This document shows, piece after piece, positions 32,200 to 42,097 of a stretch of 64,000 nt of DNA. The position numbers and the translations under genes are program-made. The DNA is from Mastigamoeba balamuthi (Eukaryota; Evosea; Mastigamoebida; Mastigamoebidae), in contig CACRSC010000064.1 of assembly GCA_902651635.1 (NCBI GenBank), positions 57,422 to 121,421 on the forward strand, given 5' to 3'. The notes under the pieces were generated by a model. It saw only the letters and a program-made list of their open reading frames with translations. It searched no databases and was not told where the DNA came from. Position 1 is the stretch's first letter; each line of letters begins with the position of its first letter.

Positions 32200-32575
32200 G
32201 CTCTGTGCGTGCTCCTGTGATGCCTCGAGGCGAGTTCGCGGGGGCCTGCAGAAAATATCCCCGAGATATCTCCTGGCTGATGACATCAACAGATCTCTCT
32301 GGCCGAAAATCTGTGGAGCCAACTGCAAGTGCGTTTCCTCAGAGCACTATGGACACTAATTGTTTGAATACCGAATACCCAACAGACACTTGATTGAGAA
32401 TGGGTCATCAACCAAGAGAAGCCCCGTACAATCAAAAATCATGAAATCACAAACCAATTAATTGGCTTTTTCAACGAATGGCAATTCAGGCACTTGACAA
32501 ATTGACCATGGCACTGAGCAATGATGTAACCGTCGAGTCTGCAGAGGGGATGGGCTCGGCCTCAGACGAATCCCT
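32200..32575. promoter_or_regulatory. LTV1 promoter and downstream flank of the next gene
   Basis: AAAATATCCCCGAGATATCT (32248-32267) lies about 50 nt before the LTV1 start and repeats the common motif as a near palindrome. The rest (32330-32575) is AT-richer and has no recognised gene. Confidence 0.5.
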
Positions 32576-34641
32576 TCAGTCGAAGGGGTTTAGCTCCACG
32601 CAGAACTGCCGGATCTTGCCCATCCAATCATTGGGCGGCGTGCTCGTGACCTCCTCGTCTTCCGTGCAGACGATCCTCTGCTTGGAGAACCCGGGGAACC
32701 TCTCAGGAGGCACGACGAAGATCAGGCGGACCACGTCGGTTGTATGGAGTTTCTGCAGCCTGCAGATCGCCTGGAGGCCTGCACACTTCAGGGGATGGGC
32801 CGGGGCGACGACCATCTGATAGATATCCAGCGTGCGGTTGTCGTCGCCAGACAGTGCGAACGCATCGCCAGACACCAGGCTCCGGACACAGGGGCGGTAG
32901 TACAGGCCGGGAGCAAGACCACCACCGCCGAGCTCTCTCGCGAGTGCGTCAATGCTGGCGAAGCTGCGCCTCACGCGTGGGGGCACCACGAACCACTCCT
33001 CCGAGCCTGAGCCGCTCTCGAGGCTGCGCATCCTGTGAGAGCACCCCTCCCTCAGCATCTCTCCCTGTGCGAAGCACTCGAAGGCAGCGCCCCAGAGGTC
33101 GGCGTCTGCCGGGCTCCCCAGTCCGATCATCTGCATTGCGGGAGCTGCAGATGTCGGGTGAGCTCCTCGGTGGCAGAACGCACGCACCGATCTGGCGACG
33201 GTCTCTCCAGATCTCCATCAGCCTCTGGAGCGTCCTCGGCGATGCCCAGGTGCGGACTGCCGCGCGGTAGGCCCTCTCCCCCTCTGTGGCCACCTCGAGG
33301 TGCAGGATGCTGCCTTTGACTGCCCCGTCCCCTGATGCCATCGCACTATCAGGGCGGAGAAGAGGCCCTGTGACCCCTGGCGGCGCAGTCCGTACGCAGG
33401 ACGCCTGGCCAGGCTGCGGCCTGAAGCGTGTCCTCCCACAGCTCGCGGCTGTGGGCGCAATCCCCGCGAAACACGGCGCGAGCGACGCCGCCCCAGAGCG
33501 AGAACAGTTCCGCGACGTCCTGGGCGGAGTGCGGCCTCGGGGACAGCTCGTTGCACAGTAGCATCTCCTCCAGGCTCCACGTCGGCAGGTAGAGCCTGCA
33601 GGCCGCCCTGAATCAGAGAGCGTCGACTGAGCGAAAGCAGCACCTGATCGCGCTCCTGGCCGCCTGTCTGGTGGCCGCGCCGTCGGGGGACGAGCAGAGA
33701 AGGTACTTGCTGAGCATCTCCGCCGGCGCGACGTCGTCGAAGAACCACCGCGGGCTGTCCGCGAGGCCCAGCACCTCGCGGATGAGCCTTGCCCTGGCGC
33801 CCCGCAGCTCGCTCCACTCGAACAGCACCCACTCGCTCGACGAGTGCGTGCGCGTCGCCAGGGCGACGGGGGGGCCGCCGGCCCGCATGTCCAGCAGGGC
33901 GTCGCGGAGCAGCAGGTAGAACAGCGCCGTCTTGCCCGTGCCGGGCGTGCCGGTGAGCAGAACGGGCACCTGGCCGTCGGGGTCCGAGAGCCTCGCGGCG
34001 ATGATGCTGCGCAGCTCGAGGTACGACTGGCGCACCCAGATGAACTGGAGCTCTGTGCCTCTGAGGGCCTCGGAGACGTCGCAGACGCTCCCCGGGGTCC
34101 ACTCGGGGGCCTGCGTGCCCGACAGGCGGCGCACAGCAGTGCCGTCGGACGCAGCGACTGTCTCGACCGCGAGGAACTTGGATCTCATGAGCGCCGTGGC
34201 GAACCTCTCCAGCTGCTCCTCGGTTTCAGGCCGCTTGAGCTCTGCCTCCGCATCCAAGGAACACAGCAATTCACAAGCAGGAGTCAGTGGGAATGCGGTT
34301 TTCACAGCTCCCAACCACGGAGAGATGGGCAGACGCCGCGCCAGAGCACCTGGTGGCTGCGGGGCGCCCTCCACTGTGCGCATCAGGATGGGGGGCATCC
34401 CCTGCAGCGCAGAGAGCAGCCCGCTGTCCAACGCGGCTGCAGGGTCGAGCGTGCGAGCGGGGTCGGGGGCGTAGGCCTTGTAGATGGCGCTGTCGAGGCC
34501 CTCGGGCAGGTGGAGCGACAGGTGACAATCGCAGAGAGGGAGCCCGCAGGCGTCCCGCACGAGCCGCTTGAGGGCAACAACGTCGCACCCCACGGGGATG
34601 CTGACCCTGGTCTTCTGCCACTCACGGAACCTCACCCACAC
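32576..34641 (-). pseudogene. Crinkler (CRN) / RHS-type P-loop NTPase protein, apparently broken
   Basis: Parts of the Crinkler-RHS architecture are recognisable in order on the minus strand: a short ubiquitin-like header (VSIPVGCDVVALKRLV), a P-loop NTPase region with VPVLLTGTPGTGKTALFYLL and RWFFDDVAP, a region with LPTWSLEEMLLCNELSP and ELFSLWGGVARAV, and a C-terminal region with LIFVVPPERFPGFSKQRIV. In oomycetes and chytrids such proteins are secreted or nuclear effectors; in other protists they are often genomic components of unknown role. The reading frame changes about three times across the locus, which could be small introns or decay; I treat it as a likely fossil and do not itemise this. 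A TATATAAAAG-like element lies roughly 90 nt upstream. Confidence 0.75.
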
Positions 34642-35076
34642 AGTGCATTCCTGGCCACAGGGGAGTGCTGGCGTGAGATGGTGCTGGAGAGGGGCTCAGG
34701 GGACTAACGTTCATCGCAGCGCTGCACAGTATATATAAAAGACAGAAGATGAGAATCAATTGGTCAATTGAGATATCGTGCCACGGGAGAATATTGGCTA
34801 ATGCGAAAAAAGTTCATCAAGGCCTGGTGCCACATGGCTACGCATGTACATAAGAAAAACAGTTATAAAGTACATAGTGCTGCAATTCCAGTTTTGATAA
34901 CTATAGTATTTGTGGCCTCATATGCCAGCACTATATAATGTGTGGCCCTTTTTTCGAGCTGGTATTGATGTCACTTCTTTCTTCGATAAATGTGACATTG
35001 TGTAAATAGCTTTGAATCGAAACGAATATCATTGTTCCACCTTCTGCTACCATTGAGGAACAGGCCCCTTTCGGGG
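34642..35076. promoter_or_regulatory. Upstream region of the Crinkler-like gene; start of the AT-rich stretch
   Basis: TATATATAAAAGAC (34731-34744, plus strand; the minus strand reads TTTTATATATAC) is the most convincing TATA-like element in the window. To its right, base composition drops sharply towards AT. No gene was recognised. Confidence 0.4.
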
Positions 35077-35412
35077 TCAGGCAGTGTCGTTTTTGGAAGG
35101 GGGAGGGGGCGGGTGGATTATGGAGGGTGGTTGTGTTGTGGGGCTTGGAAGGGTACATCCAGCCAGGGACGGTTCTGGGAGGACGGGTTCCAGGACCGCA
35201 TCCTGTTCTTGGTTCATATGGTTGTGGTACTTGGCAAACATGTTTACTATGGTGTTGTTTTTTGCAACATTTGCCATTAGTCTGTGTTTGAGGGCTCTGG
35301 TGGTGTCTGATGGCTTTAGGTCAGGTGAGTTTGGCTTGGCTCGCTTACTCACCATTTTATTGGATTGGCTTGATAGCTCTGCTGGAACATTAATAGTACT
35401 GGTGGCTTGCAT
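35077..35412 (-). CDS. Hypothetical small protein in the AT-rich stretch
   Basis: A 111-residue frame with a true ATG and no family match. It is Lys/Asn/Ser rich, with a Pro-rich C-terminus ending PPPPPSKNDTA. The segment KPNSPDLKPSDTTRALKHRL is the most protein-like part. It could equally be an exon of a larger gene or element-derived sequence. No signal peptide or membrane segment is seen. Confidence 0.25.
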   Translation of the reverse strand: MQATSTINVPAELSSQSNKMVSKRAKPNSPDLKPSDTTRALKHRLMANVAKNNTIVNMFAKYHNHMNQEQDAVLEPVLPEPSLAGCTLPSPTTQPPSIIHPPPPPSKNDTA

Positions 35413-35720
35413 TCCAATAATCTCTAGTTGCCTCCTTGGTGTTTCGGGAGTATCTCTCAGATGTCTAACTGAATTAATGTTGGCTTCTTGTATGTCATAT
35501 CCTTTGTTGTCGTTCTAGTATGGTTAGTGGGGTGTCCCTCTTTCTGGCAATACGTTGCCTTTTTTGTTCATATTATATTCTATCCAGACTGAAAGGTGTA
35601 ATTGATGAGTATATCTTTGAAGAACATTGTACTAAATCTGTGTTGCAATCATTTAAACTAATTAGTCAATTGCAAAAGATCTTGTTGATTTACTGTTGGG
35701 TGACAATCCAGACATTCAAA
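35413..35720. other. AT-rich spacer downstream of the LRR gene
   Basis: About 300 nt without a recognised gene, RNA or repeat. It should contain the 3' end of the LRR transcript. Confidence 0.35.
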
Positions 35721-37878
35721 CTAGGGAAAGACCTTTTCACATGGATAACATTCGGTTCCATTAATACAGTTGGACCATGCACAGAGTCCCGAACATCCTG
35801 AACATAGTTCTTTTGAGAATCTGCATAGTGCATCGGGAATGGCTCCTGTAAAGGAGTTTCTGCTCAAGTCACTGTGCTATTCAATCAGTTATAGACTGAA
35901 GGGAAATACTCTTACAGATACTCCAACGAAGTGCTTTCAGAAAATATACTCGAAATTGCTCCACTTAATTGATTATGGCTGAGGTTTCTGATGATCGTTT
36001 AGTATATTACAAACCGCAGAAATTCACAAGTAATTCAGAGAATGCTGATATCCAATGGAGCTGGGAATATTGCCACTCAGGTGATTCGAGGCGAGATTTC
36101 TGACAGAATGTAAGACATTACATTAATTTCTTCATTCAATACACATACAGCTTGTAAAGTGAAGAGAGGTTTCCAACCGTGTCTGGAATTGTTCCACTAA
36201 GCTGGTTAAATTCGAGATTCCTATAGAATGGTCAGAATAACTAGAATACATTGTTCTAGGTGTATAAACATACAGAACATTTAACGAGATGATATTTTCA
36301 ATAAAGCTAGGAATAGTTCCGGAGATAATATTGTATCCAAGATCTCTGTTTCTATCTTAATAAAGGTGTTCTTTTCCAATTAATTATATCCTACATTTCG
36401 AACAGTGATGATAGATTTGAAAGAAATTTAGGAATGGTTCCATCTATCCGGTTATGATGAAGATGCCTGATATTTCGTGTATCAGTGGAAGATAACATGG
36501 GGAAAGTACAGTTTATTTAGTGAAATAAGACCTCCAATAGAATCGGGAATGGCCCCACTGAGCTCGTTGAACCCGAGATTCCTGTAATATTTTGAGATCA
36601 CTTTTAAAATCGGGTTGATATAGGTACAGTGCCGCAATGTTAATGAGATGATGAAGAGACCCCGGAATACAACCACTCAGCAAGTTCTTGTTTAAATCAC
36701 TAATTAGGTAAGTCCCTTAAATTTGTTTGCAATAAAAAGCACATATTTTGCAGTAACAAAAGGTTTCCAATTGAGTCTGGAATTTCTCCACTTATCCGAT
36801 TTTGATAGATATCCCTGTTAAAGTTGTAGTTCAGTACTTTGCGGTTATCCAGGGTGAAAATACAAATTATGAAGAGCAATAAGGTTGCCAATCGAGTAGG
36901 GAATTGTTCCGCTCAGATCGTTGTGTCCCATATTCCTGTAAAACAATAAGAGGACAATTACGATAGCAATTGTACAGAAATTGCAGTTTTGATATCATTC
37001 CAACCGAGTCTGGAATGGTTCCATACAGCCTGTTTTGATACAGATACCTAGGAAATGTCATAATGTGGCCTTTGCAGTGTGATATCATTTACAATTGCTG
37101 TAGTAAGGACAGATTTCCGACTGTGTCAGGAATAGATCCAGTCAGCTTATTGTGAAAGAGGCACCTAATGGCGTAGGTGATGTTTGTGGTTGCTGTTTTA
37201 CCTGGAACAACTCACAGTCTGCTCAGACGATTAAGATTGCCCATCGAAGGGGGAATGGTTCCTTCCAACTGGTTGAATTCGAAATCTCTGAAATAGTTGC
37301 TTTGTCATCAGAGATGAATAAACTGTTATGTACAGGTATTGTAGCATTGGCAAGCTTCCAATAGAATCGGGAATGGTCCCGCTGATCTTATTGTACGCAA
37401 GATTCCTTGTGAAGTTTTTTGAGCAGTTGACCAAGCAGGCGAATCGTACAGCCATATAAGTGAAGAGAGGTTTCCGATGGAGCGGGGAATGGTCCCGTGG
37501 AGCCAACTGTATCCAAGATTTCTGAAATGGTGTTGACTGTCGTGGGATTATTTTTGCGTACATTTCCACCACGGAGCCGTTAAAACAGCGGACTCCGTCG
37601 AGGGTGTGAACACATGGAGATGTCCAATTGCAGGGGTCGGGCCACAGTGAACACCCGTCTCCACTGAGCGAGTGGTGCAGGTCGCAGAGTGCCGAAACCT
37701 GCTCCTCCGGGGAGGTCTGTGCCTGCTTCCCCAGGGCCGACACTGCTGCCCGAGCCACGAAAGGAATAGGTCTCAGTACCATAACGCCGAAAGTGATAGC
37801 ATAGCACTTGAGTAACGCACTTATCAGCAGAAACCATACAGTAAGGGCGGTTGCTTCTGTCGCTGGCATGTTGTGCAT
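35721..37878 (-). CDS. Secreted leucine-rich repeat protein, plant-type LRRs, one repeat per exon
   Basis: Sixteen exons build a 487-residue protein. Exon 1 (37562..37878) encodes a signal-peptide-like start (TALTVWFLLISALLKCYA) and an N-cap with paired Cys (LCDLHHSLSGDGCSLWPDPC). Exons 2-15 are each exactly 72 nt and in the same phase: 37450..37521, 37334..37405, 37216..37287, 37093..37164, 36976..37047, 36864..36935, 36743..36814, 36628..36699, 36510..36581, 36395..36466, 36274..36345, 36149..36220, 36028..36099 and 35916..35987. Each encodes one 24-residue repeat such as NLAYNKISGTIPDSIGSLPM. The last exon (35721..35859) gives half a repeat and a Cys-rich C-cap (CSGCSGLCAWSNC) ending EKVFP. 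Introns are 38-56 nt, mostly with GTA donors. No transmembrane or kinase part follows, so it resembles a PGIP-like secreted or surface recognition protein. The GxIPxxIGxL repeat form is plant-type. Confidence 0.88.
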
Positions 37879-38736
37879 GCGTGAGGAATTACGGTAATGG
37901 CGAGATTTGGGAGTATCTCGCCAGCAATGGCCCTCCTGCCTTGCTCCTCGTATTTGCCAGGTTTTGCCAGTGCCGGCTGAGAGAAGGTCGACCTTTGTGA
38001 CCTCAAGGAGAAGAACATTTCCGCGGATGTTGTTGATCGCCTGCCAGTGCACTGGGCACACGCTGCCGGAGCTGTACTTCGTGAAAACGGTAACGGGCCG
38101 TCATCGGGGGCATGGGCTACGGAATCGGGCTGCCGAGGGAATTGGAAGAGGAAAAGTACCAATGACCCCTTGGCATTGTGGTCCGGTGCACCGGGCCAAT
38201 CGGCAAGTTCATTTCTTGTACCAACAAGCTGTCCTGCCTCGGACTCTGGGTCTCCTCTCATGTCGAAAGAACCCAGGCAGGGTCTCGGAGCAGCGGGTCG
38301 AGTAGATGAAACAAGAGGGGTTGATACCGTGACTGAGCGAGGTTCACGAAACTTCAGAGCCTGTAGGTCAGTTGCTCTCATAACACATGGGCACCTCGCG
38401 CGACCACACGGGCGTCCTATAGAGAGAAGAGCAGTCAGTCAGCACGGCATCTGAACGCCCGATTGAGCCTGGGCGGTTCAGGTAGCCAGAGGAAGGCGAC
38501 ACACAACAGGACTTTAAGCACACACAAGGGGCAGGCGACGTGGGACCTCGAGGCGCGGAGACGCTCCTGGTGCCGAGTCACGAGCAGCGTACTCTCTTCA
38601 GTGCCTGCAGGCGTGGCCAGGTCACTCCACGTTCCCCGCGGGTCTCCGCGTGGCTGGGTTCAAATGCCACCAGAGGCAGCGAGCCCCGTTGGCTAGCGGC
38701 GTGCTCGACCGCACCGAGTGTCCACTCGGCCGAGAG
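37879..38736. other. Spacer between the LRR gene and the F-box gene
   Basis: About 860 nt holding the LRR promoter and the F-box 3' flank. Composition returns to GC-rich rightwards. Frames on both strands here are unremarkable and resemble no family. Confidence 0.4.
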
Positions 38737-40394
38737 TCAGTGGCATCCAAGTGTGGACTGGAAAGCGAACGCGACGCCCTGCCAGTCGCGCCAGAGCCCC
38801 GGCAGGCAGCCCTCCTGCACGCCCACGACGACCTGGCACCCCGCCGGGTGCTCCGCGATCGCCTGCGCTGCCACGGCCACCGCGTCCGCCGGCGCCCCGC
38901 CCGCGCCCTGCTCGCCACCCTCGCCCTCGCCCTCGCCCTCCTCTCTCCCGAGAAAGGCCAGCCCCGCGTCCGCGAAGCACCGGGCGAGGGCGGGGGCCGC
39001 GGAGGCGACCAGGCGCAGGGGGCCGCCGCGCCTCCCGAGGTTCCTGTCGACGGTGAGGTCCAGCGCGAGCCGCCTCCAGGCCCCCGGCCTTACGCGGGCC
39101 AGCTGTTGCTCGTGCTCCCTCCGCAGCAGCCGCTGCTGCTCCCCGGCCGCCCCCTCGGGGACCGCGGGGCCCTCGGGCAGCACGAGGAGGCGCACGGCGC
39201 GCTGCCAGAGGGCGTCGGCCTGCGCGCACGTGGCGGCGGCGCGCCACGCACGGCAGACGCCCGACGCGCAGACGAGGTCGTCGACGGTCTCCACGAACGA
39301 GAGCACGGCCAGCAGCACGTCGCCGCTCAGCGCCGACACAGCTCCCCGGCCGCCCGCGTCGTCGCCCTCGCCGGCCCTGTGCCTGGCCCGCGGTGGCGAG
39401 CACTCGCGGTCGTCGCCGTCGTCGTCGTCTGGGGCCGCGAGGGCTGCAGGGAGTTGGGCACCAATGGCGTCGCCCGGTGGCCCGTGGCGGCCCAGGGCCC
39501 CATCGGGCAGCGTGCCGGGAGCCTGGGAGCGTTGGTCCTCGCGTGTGAGCTGCAGGGCGACCTCGCGGCAGCGCCTGGGGGAGCCGTGGCTGCCCAGGAG
39601 CCCCTCGGACAGCGTTCCGGGGTCCACGGGGCGATCGTCCGTGCCAGCGCCTCCGACGGCGTCGCCGGGTGGCCCGTGGCGGCCCGGGACCCCACCAGGG
39701 AGCACGCCGGGAGCCTGGAGGCGCTGGTCCTCGCGCGCGAGCTGCAGGGCGACCTCGCGGCAGCGCCTGGGGGAGCCGTGGCGGCCCAGGAAGTCGTGCA
39801 GGTCCTCGCGCGCGAGCTGCAGGGCGACCTCGCGGCAGCGCCTGGGGGAGCCGTGGCGGCCCAGGAAGTCGTGCATGGCCCCCGCGACTACGCCCCTGCA
39901 GTGCGCGCACGCGGCCAGCGGCCACCCGTCCCTGCCCCCCGCACGCCCAGCACCGCTGCCTGCGCCGTCGACGCGGTGCAGGGCAGGCCCCGGGGGCCAG
40001 CCGCAGGCCCCGAGGTAGTCTGTGGCCCCGCAGGCGCACGAGTGCAGGGCAGGGCAGCCCCGCAGCGCCCGCACGGCCCCCGCGGCCCACGCGGCCTCGT
40101 GGCGCAGCCCCCGCGTCAGGGGCGCCACGCCGAGGCTCAGCCGCGGCTGGCCCCAGTCGTCCTCGTCGTCGGACGACTCGTAGCGGTGGCCCCGGTGGTC
40201 TCCGTCGTCGCCGTGGTGCCCGGGGTGCCCGTGGGACTCGTGGAGCTCGTGGAGCTCGTGGAGGGCGGGGTAGAGCGTGGCACCGAAGCCGCTGAGCACG
40301 GTCTGCGCGTGGAGGTGCGGCTGAGGGCCTGCGGGGGCCACGTGCCCCGGGAGGCGTCCTGGAAGCCGACGAAGAGCGTTTTCCACCCGCTCAT
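38737..40394 (-). CDS. F-box protein with an internal coding minisatellite
   Basis: Predicted substrate receptor of an SCF ubiquitin ligase. Proposed exons complement(join(38737..40320,40371..40394)) give 535 residues. A 50-nt intron starting GTCGGC joins MSGWKTLF to the frame PHLHAQTVLSGFGATLYPAL. The F-box lies near residues 335-385: SALSGDVLLAVLSFVETVDD then LVCASGVCRAWRAAA. N-terminal to it is an acidic patch (YESSDDEDDWGQ), a Cys/Trp-rich part (CGATDYLGACGWPPG) and near-identical repeats of FLGRHGSPRRCREVALQLAR. After the F-box the chain is Ala/Arg rich and ends TLGCH. The only upstream ATG is 40394; without the intron that frame does not reach the F-box, so the start is my inference. 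Divergent from ARL5. Confidence 0.72.
39455..39885 (-). repeat. Coding tandem repeats in the F-box gene
   Basis: Units encoding GRHGSPRRCREVALQLARED occur twice in direct tandem (about 39740-39885) and again in diverged form with SHGSPRRCREVALQLTRED (about 39540-39600), alternating with two copies of QAPG.LP.G..GRHGPPGDA. The arrangement indicates nested duplications that kept the frame. Confidence 0.85.
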
Positions 40395-40537
40395 AGGGGA
40401 CCCGCGGAATCGCCGGGAGATGATCGATCAGTTACCGCTGGATTCCGGGATGGGGTCGGAGATACGGGGATCTTGGGGGGTGCACCACGGGGGCAAATAT
40501 CTCTCGGGAGGGGGGCAGGTACACGCACGGCGGAAAG
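40395..40537. promoter_or_regulatory. Bidirectional promoter of the F-box gene and ARL5
   Basis: A 143-nt head-to-head spacer with GGATTCCGGGATGGGGTCGG, then GAGATACGGGGATCTTGG and CAAATATCTCTCGGGAGG, the last about 30 nt before the ARL5 ATG. It belongs to the recurrent promoter motif family. Confidence 0.55.
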
Positions 40538-40993
40538 ATGGGCGGCGTTCTGGCGAAGCTGTGGGGGTGGGCGTTCAAGCTGCCCGAGTTCAAGGTGGTG
40601 GTGGTGGGCCTGACCAACGCGGGCAAGACCACCATCGTCTACCGCCTGTGCGCCCGCACACCCCAACCCCCCATCTCTCTCTCATCTCTCTCCCCCTCCA
40701 ACACCATCTCACTCACCACACCCTCTCTCCGCCGCTCACCCCACGGGGGGACGCGCAGGCTGCTCAACGACGTGGTGGCGACGACGCCCACGGTGGGCAG
40801 CAACGTGGAGGAGCTGGTCTACAAGAACCTGCGCTTCCTCATGTGGGATCTCGGTGCGCCCCTCCTGCTGCCGCTGCTGCCGCTGCTGCCCCGGTGCCTC
40901 CGACTGCCCTCCTCCTGACGGGCCGCCCTCTGCCCAGGGGGCTCCGAGATGCTCCGCGACTCGTGGAGCACCTACTACACCAACACACACGTG

Positions 40994-41029
<36 letters not shown>

Positions 41030-41496
41030 TGCGTTGAACACTGCTGACACGTGTGTGCAGGCGGTCATCTTTGTCGTGGACAGCAGCGACAGGGAGCGCC
41101 TCAACACCGTCCGCGAGGAGCTCCACAAGATCCTCTCCCACGACGTCTGCCCCTCCCCCCTCGCCCCCCCCGCAGAGGCCCTCGCTCACCACCCACCTCG
41201 CGCAGCTGCTCAAGCAGGCGGTGGTCCTCGTCTACGCCAACAAGCAGGACCTGCGGGGCGCCATGTCCGCCGCCGACCTCACGCAGGCCTTTGCCCTCCA
41301 CGCCCTCAAGGACCGCGAGTGGCACGTCCAGTCCTGCTGCGCCCTCACCGGCGAAGGGTCCGCCCTCTCTCGCCCACCCCTTTGGAACTGGTGGCGGTGG
41401 TGGTGGTGGCCTCACTCTGCCTGTGCCTGTGCACCGCGCAGGCTCAACGAGGGGCTCGAGTGGATTGCGACCAAGTTCCGGCCAGACACCCGCTGA
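40538..41496 (+). CDS. ARL5: ARL5-like ADP-ribosylation-factor-like GTPase
   Basis: ARL5 acts at the trans-Golgi and recruits the GARP tethering complex. Six exons, join(40538..40647,40759..40853,40938..40990,41061..41144,41176..41357,41442..41496), give 192 residues; human ARL5A has 179. Gly2 (MGGVLAKLW) could be myristoylated. G1 is GLTNAGKTT, where most ARFs have GLDNAGKT. The effector region [20 protein letters not shown] is strongly ARL5-like. G3 reads WDLGGSEML, so the catalytic Gln of WDxGGQE is Ser. G4 is YANKQDL, and the C-terminal [16 protein letters not shown] is typical. An insertion ([14 protein letters not shown]) precedes G4 and accounts for the extra length. Intron 4 is only 31 nt (41145..41175). 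Confidence 0.93.
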
Positions 41497-42097
41497 CGCT
41501 GCTGGCTGCCCCTGCTGCTGCTGCTCGCGGCTCCCTGTGGAAGAGTGACGTCGCTATTAACACCTCAAAGATCAAGCGGTTATTCACTGTGTCTTATCGC
41601 CCAACCGCCCCGTCCCGCTCTCTGCGCCCGCCTCCTCCGTGTGCTGCGTGCTCTGTGCTCCGGTGCTGGTCTGTGCGGTGCCCGCCATGGGTCCAACGGG
41701 AGGAGGGGAGAGGAAGAAGGTGGTCCGGTGGTTTGCTCTTCCGCTGGCAGTCGATTACGATTTTCAGTTGTCGTCGCTGTCGCTCTCGGCCGCTGCTTTC
41801 CTGCGGGCTGCTGCTCTCTTTGGCTTCATGGGTGTTTTCCTCGGTGCCTCGGACCCTGCTCCGCACAGGCGGCGGCCTCTCCGTGAGCACTCGTGCGTGG
41901 CCACGCAGAAAGAGCCGACTGAGCAGCCGGGGGATGTGGGAGAGGAGGGGAGAGAGGGAGGTGTGGTGGCCAGTCGCACCGCTCGATTCCGCGGGGTGCG
42001 ACGACTGCTGCTGCTGCTCCTCGTCGTCGTCGTCTCTGGCCTTGGCCGCCCTCTTCCTGCGCGGTTTCTCTGTGCGGCAGCGGTGCGGTGCGCGTCG
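41497..42097. other. Convergent spacer between ARL5 and CAP-D2
   Basis: About 600 nt between two stop codons that face each other. No gene, RNA or clear repeat was recognised; long frames here are by-products of high GC. Confidence 0.45.

Noticed and set aside
37824-38381. A 185-codon minus-strand frame upstream of the LRR gene
   Set aside because: It overlaps the LRR signal-peptide exon in another frame and has no recognisable pattern.
38650-41037. A 795-codon plus-strand frame spanning the F-box gene and ARL5
   Set aside because: It runs antisense to the F-box exon and then through ARL5 exons and introns in the wrong frame. No domain is recognisable.
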